34,940 nt of DNA from Gallionellaceae bacterium (GCA_028714735.1 JAQTLU010000002.1:483840-518779); one strand, 5' to 3'. Shown: positions 15,996-25,900, numbered from the stretch's first letter. A program made the numbers and translations. The notes: generated from the letters alone by a model not told the origin.

Positions 15996-17431
15996 CCGAC
16001 CGCCGCCTGCTCGCCTTCGTGCCGCAAGGCAGCGACAGCCTGCTGATCCAGGCCGCCGTCGCCCCGGCCGACCTGGCGCGCGCGGCCTGGCAGGCCTGGA
16101 CCGCGCAGCGGTCGCTCGATGAGGCCCGCTGGGCCGAGGTGCGCATGCTGCCGAGCGTCGCCGCACGCGCCGCCGAGTTGGCCATCCAGGCCGATCTGTT
16201 GCCGCGCCTGGACGGCATCCGCCGTTTCGTCTGGGCCGGCAGCCAGAAGCAGATGCTGGCGGCGCGGCCGATCCTTGCGCGCCTGGGCGCGCAAGGCATA
16301 CCGTTCATGTTGCTCAAGGGCGCGGCGTTGATTGCCGCCTATCCGGCCACGACGGGGCGGCGCTTCCTTCGTGACGTTGATATCCTGGTCCCGGCTGAAC
16401 GCACTGCCGAGGCGGTCGATCTGATCAGTGCCGCCGGCTGGCGCAATGCCTTTTTCGAGAACGTCGAGGAGGCCCGTTTGATCGGCCTGGCACGTACCCA
16501 TGCGCTCGAATTCAAGGGGCCGGAGGGCGGAGAGGTCGACTTGCACCGGTTTGCCCTGGCCCCCAATTTTTGTGCCGGCGATGACGACTTGTTGTGGTCG
16601 CGCGCCGAGACCGCCAGTTTCCTCGGCCTGCCCTGCCTGCGGCCGGCACTCGAGGATTTGCTGGTCACTACCCTGGAACACAGTTTCCGGCGTGACCCCG
16701 ACCAGGTCCTGGACTGGAGCCTTGACGCCGCACACCTGATCGGCAATCCCCGACTGGACTGGCAGGCGGTGGTCGAGGCGGCGTTGCGGCGCCGCCTCGC
16801 GGTGCCCGTCGAAGCCCGCCTGCGTTATCTCGGCAGGCAATGCGGCCTGGCTGTGCCCGATGCGGTTCTGACCGCACTGGAACCCCAGAGCAGGGAGCCG
16901 GTGTTCGTTGCCGAATCTCTGGCCAACCATTTCGGTGGTTTAAAACTACCGGGTGCGACACAGCGCGCCCACGTTCGGGCCCAGCGCCGTCGTGCCGAGA
17001 TTTGGTGTGCCTCCGCTCAGGAGGCAGCGTCCGACTGGCCGGTGCGGACCCGGCCCGAGGTCCGCCTGAGTGGACAGGGTCGACGGGTCGATATCGGGCT
17101 GCCGGATGGCGATATCCGGAGGCTGAGGATCCAAATCAATGCCGAGTCCGTTCCGACGCCGCATTGGACCTGCAGGATTCATTGTGGCGCCATCTCCTTG
17201 TCCCGGCTGGTCGGCGGAAATGGCCCGATCGACCGCCTGCGTCGACGCTGGCAGGCCGGCTTCAGGCTCGACCGGCGTTTGTTCTCAGCCCAGCGTACAA
17301 ACGACCTGACTTTGTTCATATTGCCCCGATGGCAGCGGCATACGGACGTGTTGCCGTCGGTAATGGACTGCACTGCCGAACTGACCCGGAGCCGGACCTT
17401 GGTCGTCAGGCTGCGGCTGAACCCGCAGTGA
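15992..17431 (+). CDS. NTP_transf_5-family nucleotidyltransferase
   Basis: A 479-aa protein of the uncharacterised nucleotidyltransferase family found in lasso peptide and PqqD/HprK-type clusters. Diagnostic blocks are FMLLKGAAL (Lys109), RRFLRDVDILVP with Asp128 and Asp130 as likely metal ligands, and GGEVDLHRFAL (Asp183, His185). The C-terminal ~150 residues add a Trp/Arg-rich, probably beta-structured region that I do not recognise. It closes the operon, with its start overlapping the glycosyltransferase stop (ATGA). It probably transfers a nucleotide to the cluster's substrate or product, by analogy only. Confidence 0.8.
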   Translation: MTDRRLLAFVPQGSDSLLIQAAVAPADLARAAWQAWTAQRSLDEARWAEVRMLPSVAARAAELAIQADLLPRLDGIRRFVWAGSQKQMLAARPILARLGAQGIPFMLLKGAALIAAYPATTGRRFLRDVDILVPAERTAEAVDLISAAGWRNAFFENVEEARLIGLARTHALEFKGPEGGEVDLHRFALAPNFCAGDDDLLWSRAETASFLGLPCLRPALEDLLVTTLEHSFRRDPDQVLDWSLDAAHLIGNPRLDWQAVVEAALRRRLAVPVEARLRYLGRQCGLAVPDAVLTALEPQSREPVFVAESLANHFGGLKLPGATQRAHVRAQRRRAEIWCASAQEAASDWPVRTRPEVRLSGQGRRVDIGLPDGDIRRLRIQINAESVPTPHWTCRIHCGAISLSRLVGGNGPIDRLRRRWQAGFRLDRRLFSAQRTNDLTLFILPRWQRHTDVLPSVMDCTAELTRSRTLVVRLRLNPQ

Positions 17432-17444
17432 TCTGAGATCACTG
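17426..17444. other. 19-bp palindrome between convergent genes
   Basis: CAGTGATCT-G-AGATCACTG is a perfect 9-bp inverted repeat around one central base. It includes the stop codon of the nucleotidyltransferase gene and lies 15 bp from the convergent pbpC stop. No T-tract follows on either strand. It could be a bidirectional end signal or a protein site. Confidence 0.45.
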
Positions 17445-17458
17445 GCCAAGCTCCAGGC

Positions 17459-19564
17459 TCAACGTACCTCGAATTCGACCTGGTCCAACTCCCGGTTATC
17501 GCCGTCAAGCAGCTTCAGGCGATGCCGGCCGCGGGCCAGCGGCCAGTCCTCGCCGTCCAGCGCCACCTCGTCGACCAGCCAGCGGCTGCCGGCCGGCTGG
17601 TTGACGGCGCGCAGGTGCAGGCGCTGGTTGAGGGGCGGGATGTCCGGGTCGATGGCCAGGATGTCGCCGTCGGCCGGCTGGACGATGGCGGCGGGCGGCC
17701 GGGCGGCGGTCCAGGCCGGCGCGCCGGGCTCGGTGCCGGCGATGAACCATTCCTGGCGGGTGGCCTCGCCGGGCGGGCTGACCTCCATGCGGACCAGGGT
17801 GGCCGGCGCCTTCGGCGGCCTGGACGGGTTGCCGGCATGCAGGCGTTCCATGATCAGGCGCCAGGCCGGCGCCGCGCCGGAGATGCCGGAGACGTCGTGC
17901 ATCGGCTCGCCGGAGAAGTTGCCGACCCAGACCCCGACCGTGTAGCGATCCGAGAAGCCGATGCACCAGTTGTCGCGCATGTCCTTGCTGGTGCCGGTCT
18001 TCACGGCGGTCCACCAGGGCGTGGCGAGGGCGCTTTCGAGGCCGAAGGTGGTCGCCCGCGCCGCCCGGTCGGACAGGATGTCGGCGACGATGAAGGCGGC
18101 ATTCGAATCGATCACCCGAAGGCTTTTGGTCTGGCCGGTGGTAAAGGTGAGTTCGCTGCGGCGGCCCTGGTTGGCCAGGCTGCGGTAGGCGTTGGCCAGT
18201 TCCCACAGGCTGACGTCCAGGCTGCCCAGCGCCAGGGCCGGGCCGTAGAAGTCGGCCGCCTCGGTCAGGCCGGCAAAGCCGAGGCTGGCCAGGCGCTCGG
18301 CAAACAGGTCGACCCCGACCAGTTCCACGGTGCGCACGGCCGGGATGTTGAGCGAGCCGGCCAGGGCGGTGCGCACGCTGGCCAGGCCGCGAAAGCGGCG
18401 GTCATAGTTCTCCGGGGCGTAGCTGCCGCCCGGCGTGGCCAGGGTGAGGGCGGTGTCGTCCAGGGGCGAGGCGGCGGTCAGGTAGCGTCGCTCGATGGCC
18501 AGGGAATAGAGGAAGGGCTTCAGGGTCGAACCGGCCTGGCGCGGCGCAACGACACCGTCGCTTTCCGGGGAGGCGGAGGTGCGTCCGCTCAGGCTGACAT
18601 AGGCCAGCACCTCGCCGGTCCGGTTGTCGGCCACCAGGGCGGCGGCGTCCTCGACCTGGTGCTCGGCCAGGCGGACCAGTTGCTCGTGCAGGATGCCCAC
18701 GACCCCCTTTTGCAGGCCGGCGTCGAGCGTGCTGACGAGCCGCTGGCCCGGTTTCGAGAGCAGGCGCCGGGCGAGTTGAGGTGCCAGGTTGGCGGCGGCG
18801 ACGATGGGGTGGCGGCCGGTCAGGCTGTTGCGCGCCAAACGGGTGATCGCACGGCAGTCGGGGCCGCCGGTCAGCGCTTCGGCCAGGCCGCAGGCGCGTC
18901 TGGCCACGATATCCGGTTTGGCGCCCGGGCCGCGGATCAGGGCGGCCAGGATGAGCGATTCCGCCGTGCCCAGGCCGGCCGGCCGTTTGTCGAACAGGGC
19001 GCGGGCGGCGGCGTCGATGCCGATCAGGTCGCCCCGGAAACTGGTCAGGTTGAGATAGGCCTCGAGTATCTGCGCCTTGGTCCAGGACGCTTCGAGCGCC
19101 TTGGCTGCCTTCATCTGGCGCCATTTTTCGATCACGCTGCGGCGCCCGGCCCGGGCCATCAGGTCGGCATCGACCAGGGCCGCGACCTGCATGCTGATGG
19201 TCGAGGCGCCGCGCGGTTTTTCCGCCAGCCAGTTGGTCAGCGCCGCCTTGGCGGTGGCCAGCCAGTCCACCCCGTTGTGGGCAAAGAAACGGTGGTCCTC
19301 GGCCAGCAGCACCGCCGCCTGCATGGCCGGTGACACGTCGGCCAGCGCGGTCCAGTCGGTGCGGCGGGCATGGTTGTCGAGGCGGATCTCCTGGAGCAGT
19401 TCGCCGTGGCGGTCGAGCAGCTTGGCCTCGGACGAAGGCCAGCTGGACCTGACCTGGTCAAAGCCGGTCGGGGCGGCCTGCGTGCTTTGGCAAAAGGCGG
19501 CCAGCAGCAGAAAGAACGCCACCCGCCGCCAGACTGCCGGCAGCGGGTGGGGGAGGGTGGGCAT
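17459..19564 (-). CDS. pbpC: Penicillin-binding protein 1C
   Basis: A 701-aa bifunctional peptidoglycan synthase. Order: N-terminal hydrophobic anchor or signal (VAFFLLLAAFCQSTQAA); GT51 transglycosylase with AVLLAEDHRFFAHNGVDW and RGASTISMQVAAL; transpeptidase with the active-site serine motif STLK (Ser346), SLN and KTGTSKDMRDNW; and a C-terminal beta-sandwich (BiPBP_C type) ending EVEFEVR-like. In E. coli PBP1C polymerises glycan, while its transpeptidase function is unclear. ATG at 19564 is chosen; a longer form to 19624 lacks support. It is normally next to the alpha-2-macroglobulin gene; here a cytochrome gene lies between. Confidence 0.93.
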   Translation of the reverse strand: MPTLPHPLPAVWRRVAFFLLLAAFCQSTQAAPTGFDQVRSSWPSSEAKLLDRHGELLQEIRLDNHARRTDWTALADVSPAMQAAVLLAEDHRFFAHNGVDWLATAKAALTNWLAEKPRGASTISMQVAALVDADLMARAGRRSVIEKWRQMKAAKALEASWTKAQILEAYLNLTSFRGDLIGIDAAARALFDKRPAGLGTAESLILAALIRGPGAKPDIVARRACGLAEALTGGPDCRAITRLARNSLTGRHPIVAAANLAPQLARRLLSKPGQRLVSTLDAGLQKGVVGILHEQLVRLAEHQVEDAAALVADNRTGEVLAYVSLSGRTSASPESDGVVAPRQAGSTLKPFLYSLAIERRYLTAASPLDDTALTLATPGGSYAPENYDRRFRGLASVRTALAGSLNIPAVRTVELVGVDLFAERLASLGFAGLTEAADFYGPALALGSLDVSLWELANAYRSLANQGRRSELTFTTGQTKSLRVIDSNAAFIVADILSDRAARATTFGLESALATPWWTAVKTGTSKDMRDNWCIGFSDRYTVGVWVGNFSGEPMHDVSGISGAAPAWRLIMERLHAGNPSRPPKAPATLVRMEVSPPGEATRQEWFIAGTEPGAPAWTAARPPAAIVQPADGDILAIDPDIPPLNQRLHLRAVNQPAGSRWLVDEVALDGEDWPLARGRHRLKLLDGDNRELDQVEFEVR

Positions 19565-19612
19565 GTGACATCGGCTCGGTGGTTCGGTCGGCGTCAATGT
19601 GCGTCCAGGGAC

Positions 19613-19664
19613 GGCGCATGTCAATGCGCCGCCCTGGCGTGCCGCTCAGGCACGCCAGGGCGGC
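19613..19664 (-). other. Two overlapping stem-loops after the cytochrome gene
   Basis: A perfect 16-bp stem (19628-19643 with 19649-19664, GCCGCCCTGGCGTGCC and its complement) with a 5-nt loop begins 4 bases after the cytochrome stop. It overlaps by 3 bases a second hairpin, GGCGCAT-GTCA-ATGCGCC (19613-19630). There is no T-tract. The two stems compete for the same bases, so they could terminate, attenuate or stabilise the transcript running towards pbpC. Confidence 0.6.
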
Positions 19665-19668
19665 TGGC

Positions 19669-22600
19669 TCAAAGTTTGTTGCTGTGGCACTTGCTGCAGG
19701 TCACCTGTTCGCCCTTGGCGAAACTACGGTTGCTCATGGTGCGGGCAATCGGCGTCCTCGACAGCGGTGTACCCTGGCCGGACACGCCATGGCAAGACCG
19801 GCAGGCGTTTTTCTCGGTCGTGGTTTCCGCTATTTCGTGGTGATGGTTGATCCAGTTGCTGTCGGCGACCGGGTGCATGCCATGGGGGCCGTTCAGGTTG
19901 GTGCCGGTCGCGGCGGTGTGGCAGGTGCTGCACTCCATGATGGCGCCCGGGTGGCCTTGCAGCTGATTCGCCGCCAGGTTGTCGTTGGCGTTCGGATTGG
20001 CCGGGCTGGACGACCATTCGGCGTGGGTCGAGCCGTGGCAGGCCTCGCAGGACAGGCCGCCATGGCCGGTGCTGACCCGGAACAGCTTGGGATTGCCGGC
20101 TGCCGCCGCGTTTTCCGTGCTCGATATCACGTTTTCCGCGAACCGCTTGTTGGTCGGCACGATCGGCTTGGCCTGGCTGTCGCCGGCGCGCCAGGCTTGC
20201 AGCAGGCGAATGTTGTCGGGCGCATCGACCGCTCCGGTGGTGTTGGTCAGGTTGCTCACCGCGTCGCCGGTATGGCAGGAGCCGCAACCAGGCTGATTGG
20301 CCCAGGGCACCCGCGGGGTATTGGCATTGCTGTAGAAATCGGAGCCGAGCTGGAAGCCGCCGCCGGGTTGGTTGCGCGAGAAGTCGTTGCCGACCTGGGC
20401 CAGGTTGCCGTGGCAGTCCTGGCAGACCGAACCGGCCTGGCCCATGGCGCCGCGCAGGCACTGGGTGCGCTTGCCCGGGTGGCACTGGTAGCAGGTCTGT
20501 TCGAGCACCTGGTGGGCGAAGATGGAATCGCGCCCCACCGGCCCGGGCATGTCCGGGAACAGGCGCTGGCCGTTGGTGCCGGTCGCGTTGGCGTGGGCGG
20601 CATGCATGACTGCCGACATGCTCTTGTGGTTGCTCTGCTGGCGGCCGTTGACGTCATTGGGTCCGACGTGGGCCAGATCGAGCGCCGGGGTGTAGTGGCA
20701 GGTCTGACAGACCACAGGCTTGAAGGCGTCGGCGCCCGCGGCCGGGAAGTCCTCGGTGGTGCCGGTGATGAGCCGGGTCGCGTGCTTGATGTCGTGCAGC
20801 TTGAGGATGTTCTTGTCGGCTGCCCACTCGACGCTGACCAGGCTGGGCAGGGAACCGAACATCGGATCGTCGATGGAAACCGTGACCTTGCCGACCAGAC
20901 GCGCCACGGCGGAACCGTTGCCGCCGTCATTGGTGGCGGCATGGCAGGCGGCGCAGTTGGCTTCGCCGGAGACTGGCAGCACGGTGTCCAGCGAGGCCAG
21001 CACGGTGCCGGCGGCCAGGCCCAGGCTGTTGCCGGGCGCCGCGGTCGCCTGCACCCGCATCAGCGGATAGGCGTTCTCGCGGCCGAAGTCGTCGAAGGTG
21101 GTGATCGGGATGCCGGCCGCCTCGAACCAGTTCACCGGGGCGCTATAGCCGAACGGGAACGCGGTGAAGAAGGGTTGCGTGCCGATGAATTGCGAGAAGG
21201 ACAGGGTCTGGTTGCCGCTCGCCGGATCGTAGGGCATCAGGCGGCCCGGCATCTCCTGCTGGTCTGCGAAAAGCTGGCCGTCGCCCAGGTAGAGCCGTTC
21301 CAGGTCCGGCATCGGCAGGCCGAGGTCGAGTATGTTGCTGCCGGCCGGGTAGAACATGGGCAGCACGTTCGGCGGATAGAAGGGGTCGTAGGCCGCGCGG
21401 GCGACCTCCCAGAAGTTGGTCTTGTAGACGGCGGTGAAACTGCTGTCCAGGACCGAACCGGGGTTGGCGAGGATGGGGTCGTTGGGGTTGGCAGCGGCCG
21501 AATAGCGCACGATCACCTGATCCTCGCCCAGTTTGGTCGGCCGGTTGGCGCCGGTGCTGCCCTTGCGCACCACCTGGGCGTGGAGGACGTTGAACGGCGG
21601 CAGGATGCTGGAGATGCGGGTATCCAGGTCGCCGCAGTGCATGCCCAGGTCGTTGTTGGCCAGGACCTGGAAGTTGTTGGTGAAGGAGCGCGGCTGTTGC
21701 GTCACCGCCGTGCCCGGGATGCTGGTGCTGTTCTGGCTGGTCGAGTTGATCGACACGTTGGGTCGGGTCGCCGCCTGGTCGTTGTCGGTGATGCTGGCCA
21801 CGCCCTGGGCGTCGGCCAGGGTGGCGTTGGTCGCACCGCTCAGGTTGACTGTGAAGGTCTCGGTGGCCTCGACGCTGAAGTCGTCGATGGTCTTCACGGT
21901 GAAGGTCTGGCTGGTGGTGCCGGCCGGAAAGGTCAGCGTCACGCCGGTGCGGGCGGTGTAGTCGCCGGGGGCGACGGCGCTGCCGTTGGCAGTCGAGGCA
22001 AGCACGCTGACCGTCTGGCTGCTCGCGGCGGACAGGCTGACCGCGAAGTTGGCATTGCCGCCTTCGGTGACGGTCACGTTGTTGATGGACAGGCTGGGCG
22101 GCGTTGTCGCCGTATCGTTGTCCAGGATGGTGCCGGTCGCCTGGGCGACGGCTATGGTGGCATTGCTTGCGCCGCTCAGGTTGACGAAGAAGGTCTCGGT
22201 CGGCTCGACCACGCTGTCGTTGACCGTGGCTACGACGAAGCTCTGGCTGGTGGTGCCGGCCGGGAAGGTCAGCGTCACGCCGGTGCGGGCGGTATAGTCG
22301 CCGGGAGCGACGGCGCTGTTATTGGCGGTCGAGGCGATTACGCTGACGGACTGGCTGCTGGCCGTGGACAGGCTGACCGTGAAGTTGGCGCTGCCGCCTT
22401 CGGTGACGGTTACCCCGGTGATGGAGAGGCTGGGCAGGCCCGTGCTCGGGCCGCAATTGGCTGGGCGGTTGGCGACGTCGCGCTCGACGGTGCCGCCGCC
22501 GCCGGATTGTTCGGCACGGATCCGGCACGGCACGGGTGACGGCCGATTGATCCGGGTGCTCCAACTACTGTTGCGGACCCTCGAACTTGCCAGTGTGGCG

Positions 22601-22794
22601 CCGGAGGCGGCGTTCTTTATGGTAATCGTCCTGCTGGTCGTACCGGTGCCGGCCACCGTCAAGCGGCCGCCGTTGCTAGTACTCCATTCGGCCCGTGTGA
22701 TGGCCAGGGCGGCGGCGCTGGCCGGGGCCAGGCAGGCGATCTGGCCCAGAACCAGGACAATGAGCAAGATCAGGGGACGGCAGAGTTTGGCCAT
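19669..22794 (-). CDS. Nonaheme c-type cytochrome with two Calx-beta repeats
   Basis: About 1041 aa, exported by a signal peptide (PLILLIVLVLGQIACLAPASA). After a short N-terminal domain come two Calx-beta repeats of 112 residues each, then a large domain with NDLGMHCGDLDTR and SSILPPFNVLHAQVV. The C-terminal third holds nine CXXCH haem sites (CAACH, CQTCH, CYQCH, CQDCH, CGSCH, CEACH, CSTCH, CRSCH, CSKCH). It is probably periplasmic or cell-surface and moves electrons; the partner is unknown. ATG at 22794 is preferred (GAGG 9 nt upstream) over 22803. It sits between yfhM and pbpC, which are usually adjacent. Confidence 0.88.
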   Translation of the reverse strand: MAKLCRPLILLIVLVLGQIACLAPASAAALAITRAEWSTSNGGRLTVAGTGTTSRTITIKNAASGATLASSRVRNSSWSTRINRPSPVPCRIRAEQSGGGGTVERDVANRPANCGPSTGLPSLSITGVTVTEGGSANFTVSLSTASSQSVSVIASTANNSAVAPGDYTARTGVTLTFPAGTTSQSFVVATVNDSVVEPTETFFVNLSGASNATIAVAQATGTILDNDTATTPPSLSINNVTVTEGGNANFAVSLSAASSQTVSVLASTANGSAVAPGDYTARTGVTLTFPAGTTSQTFTVKTIDDFSVEATETFTVNLSGATNATLADAQGVASITDNDQAATRPNVSINSTSQNSTSIPGTAVTQQPRSFTNNFQVLANNDLGMHCGDLDTRISSILPPFNVLHAQVVRKGSTGANRPTKLGEDQVIVRYSAAANPNDPILANPGSVLDSSFTAVYKTNFWEVARAAYDPFYPPNVLPMFYPAGSNILDLGLPMPDLERLYLGDGQLFADQQEMPGRLMPYDPASGNQTLSFSQFIGTQPFFTAFPFGYSAPVNWFEAAGIPITTFDDFGRENAYPLMRVQATAAPGNSLGLAAGTVLASLDTVLPVSGEANCAACHAATNDGGNGSAVARLVGKVTVSIDDPMFGSLPSLVSVEWAADKNILKLHDIKHATRLITGTTEDFPAAGADAFKPVVCQTCHYTPALDLAHVGPNDVNGRQQSNHKSMSAVMHAAHANATGTNGQRLFPDMPGPVGRDSIFAHQVLEQTCYQCHPGKRTQCLRGAMGQAGSVCQDCHGNLAQVGNDFSRNQPGGGFQLGSDFYSNANTPRVPWANQPGCGSCHTGDAVSNLTNTTGAVDAPDNIRLLQAWRAGDSQAKPIVPTNKRFAENVISSTENAAAAGNPKLFRVSTGHGGLSCEACHGSTHAEWSSSPANPNANDNLAANQLQGHPGAIMECSTCHTAATGTNLNGPHGMHPVADSNWINHHHEIAETTTEKNACRSCHGVSGQGTPLSRTPIARTMSNRSFAKGEQVTCSKCHSNKL
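21763..22434 (-). repeat. Two tandem 336-bp repeats encoding Calx-beta domains
   Basis: Units 22099-22434 and 21763-22098 each encode 112 aa starting PSLSI and sharing APGDYTARTGVTLTFPAGTT. The DNA around 21901-21990 and 22237-22326 is close to identical, which points to recent duplication or gene conversion within the cytochrome gene. Confidence 0.85.
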
Positions 22795-22951
22795 GATGTG
22801 CATCCTCGCAGACGGATAGGGACGATAGCTTCTTGGCCCCTCCCCGTGGCCGAGTGCATATTTCACACATTAGCCTTGTTTGTCTGGATAGCACATACAG
22901 TATCGCTACAGCATATTGTGTATGCGGTGTGGGGATTGGACCCCAATTCAT

Positions 22952-22968
22952 GGGGGGCGGTGCCCCCC
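22952..22968 (-). other. GC-rich stem-loop after the alpha-2-macroglobulin gene
   Basis: GGGGGGC-GGT-GCCCCCC, a 7-bp stem, starts 7 bases beyond the yfhM stop on the minus strand. No T-run follows, so it may slow or end transcription before the cytochrome gene, or protect the mRNA end. Confidence 0.4.
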
Positions 22969-22975
22969 TTTGCCG

Positions 22976-25900
22976 CTACGGGTTCACCACGAACGCTGCA
23001 TTTGGTGCCTCGCCGTACATCTCCGGCGCATACATCGCCTCGATCCGGGTGGCCGGCAGCCTGAAGCTGCCTTCGTTGTTCAGGCGCAGGGTGTATTCCA
23101 GGGTGAAGCGGCCTCGCGGGATGTACTCGTAATAGGCCTGGAAGCGGTCGAAGCGGCGTTCCTGCCAGGCCGGCCAGGCGTTGCCGTCCTGTTTTTCGTC
23201 GCCGGTCAGGATGGCCGAGTCGCGTTTGAGACCGCTGCCCAGGATACTGGCGCCGGCCGGGACCGGGTCTTCCACGACCACCCAGCCCATGTCGTCGCGG
23301 GCGTCGACGGTCAGGCGTACCCGGACGATGTCGCCCCGGTGCCACTGGCCGGGGGTCTTCTGCTCGACCGGGATCAACTCGCGCTTGACCGCGTAGCCGC
23401 GCGCGACCGCTTGCTTGAGATCGACCGCGGCCAGGGTGGTCAGGTTGACATAGGGCGCACCGGCGCCGTTGTGGCGCAGCTTCAGGGTGGCGGCCTGATC
23501 CGGCAGCGGGAAGCTGGCGGTGGCGCCGTTGGGCAGGGCCTTCCAGTCGACCACCCGGCCGGTCTTGCCCAGGTAGGCGGTGCTCTTGCCGGCCGGTCTG
23601 ACGCGGTCGAACTGGCGGCTGTATCTGTCCAGGGCCAGGCTGCCCCAGGCGTTCGCCGTGGTGGTATCCCAGTGGCCGCGCGACTGCCGGGCCATGACGC
23701 CGGCGACCAGCTTGGGCATTTCGGCCTGCCAGCCGGGCCGGTCGAGCACCGCGAGGAGGCCGCGCAGGGCGTTGCCGTCGCCCGAACTCATCAGCCACCA
23801 GAGGCCGTCGTCGCCGAAGTTGAGCCGGCTGCCGGTGTAGGTCAGCCGGCTGCGCAGGGCGGTTTCGGCCGCCTTCAGGTCGGCGTCGCGGTGGGCCAGT
23901 TTCGGGCTGCGCTTGAGCACCTCGATCCAGTCGACCAGCAGGCTGGTCGGCCACAAGCCGGGTGCCGGCTTCACGGTCGCGGCCAGTTCGGCGGTGACCT
24001 TGCCGGAGCGCGCCAGGGCGGCCAGGGCGGCCAGCCTTTGCGCGGCGTCGGCGAGTTCGGGCAGCCAGGGCGGGCGGGACTGTTCAAGGCGGCCGGCCAG
24101 GTAGTTCGTCAGGCCCGTCTCCATCTGGGCGCGGGCCTGCGGCGGCAGGGCGTAGCCGGCCTCCTGGCTGATCGAGAGGAGGTAGGCGGTGAGCGCCACG
24201 CTGCCATGTGGCAGGCCGGGGAAATAGGCGGCCAGGCCGTCGCCGTCCAGGTAGCCGGGCAGGGCTTCCACGAGTTCGGCCCAGGCCTTGGCGTCGCGGG
24301 TGGCGATGGCCCTGGAGGTCTTCTGCTCCAGGCAGGTATAGGGATACTGGCGCATATATTCCCGGACCCCGGTCAGGCCATCGCCCAGCGTCGCCGCGAG
24401 GGTGGCACGGATCTCGCCCTGGCCGGGCAAGGCGTCCGTGGGCGGGGCGACCGGCAGGTCGAGCGGCTGGTCGAGCCGGTACAACTGGCCGGCGACCAGG
24501 CGCACCGGCACCGCCGGCGCAACCGACTGGCTGACCTTGACCGCGTCCAGAGCGGTGCTGTCGAGATCCTTGGCGTTGACGTACCAGGGCAGGCTGGCGA
24601 TGCCGTCCGGCACCGTCACGGTCCAGCCGACTTCCTTGCCGTCGCCGGGCGCCAGCTCGAACTGCTTGGGCGCCAGCGCGCCGAGACTCCCGGCCTGGGC
24701 GCCCATGGCGATGCGCATGGTCCGGCCGGTGCCGTTGCGCACCGTGAAGTGGGCCTCGACCCGGTCGCCGCTGCGGACTACCGGCGCGAGGCCGGAACTG
24801 AGCTGCAGGTCGCGGGTGGCGCGGATGCCGGTCCAGCCGGTGCCGAAGCGCGACTCCGAGGCGGCCACGGCGACGATGCGGAAGCGGGTCAGGCTGTCGT
24901 TCAACGGCACTTCGACCGTGGCCTCGCCCTTGTCGTCCAGGGTCACCGCCGGGTTCCAGTAGAGCAGGGTGTCGAATAACTCGCGGGTCGGCGAGCGGCC
25001 GCCGCCGCCGCCGGCCGGCAGGGACTTCTTGCCGAAGTGACGCTTGCCGGTGACCTGCATCTGGGCGGTGAAGGTGCGCATGTTGTAGCCGCGCTCGGCC
25101 ATCATGGCCGGCAGCAGGTCCCAGCTCGTGTTGTCGGCCAGTTCCAGCAGGCCCTCGTCGACTGCGGCGACGACCACCTGGGTGTCCTTCGGCAACGGCT
25201 TGCCGTCGGCGCTCTTCACCGCCAGTTTCACCTGGGCCTTGGCGCGGGTCTGGTAGGTGTCGCGCTCGGCCTTGACCTGGACGTCGAGGCGGTGCTCGCG
25301 CTGGTCGATCCCGATGCCGGCGATGCCGAGCTTGAAGGACGGTTTGCCGAGGTCGACCAGGGCGGTGGGCGCGACATCGTCGACCCGGCCGCGCACCACC
25401 AGGGCGGAGACGAAGATGTTGGGCGCCCACGCGGCCCGCACCGGCAGTTCGATCACCGGCGCCTTGCCGCTCAGCTGCACGACGCGGGCGTCGAGGATGC
25501 CGTCGCGTTCCACGGTGACCAGCGCGGTCGCCGCGCGGTACGGCATGCGGACCTGGAAGCGGGCCGTTTCGCCAGGCTGGTAGGTCTTTTTCTCCGGGAT
25601 CAGATCGATGCGGTCGTGGTTGTCCTGGTCGAACCACCACTCGTCCTGGCCGGCCACCCAGAAGCTGGCGCTGGTGCTGGCGATGCGGCCGACGCCATCG
25701 CGCGCCTCGGCGGTCAGGATGATCTCGCCGCCGGCCGCGCTGGTTACCGTGCAGGCGAAGTGGCCCCTGGCATCGCTGACACCCTCGCACTGGCCTGGCA
25801 ACGGGATGTCCTCGGTCTCCTCGCGGTAGCCGTAGAAACCGCCGGCCAGGCGTGCCCGGTAGCTGAGGTTGCGGCGCAGCACCGGTTTGGCGCTCACCGG

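Noticed and set aside
19579..22539. 986-codon plus-strand frame opposite the cytochrome gene
   Set aside because: The minus strand encodes a signal peptide, Calx-beta repeats and nine CXXCH sites; the plus frame shows none of these features and looks like a shadow.
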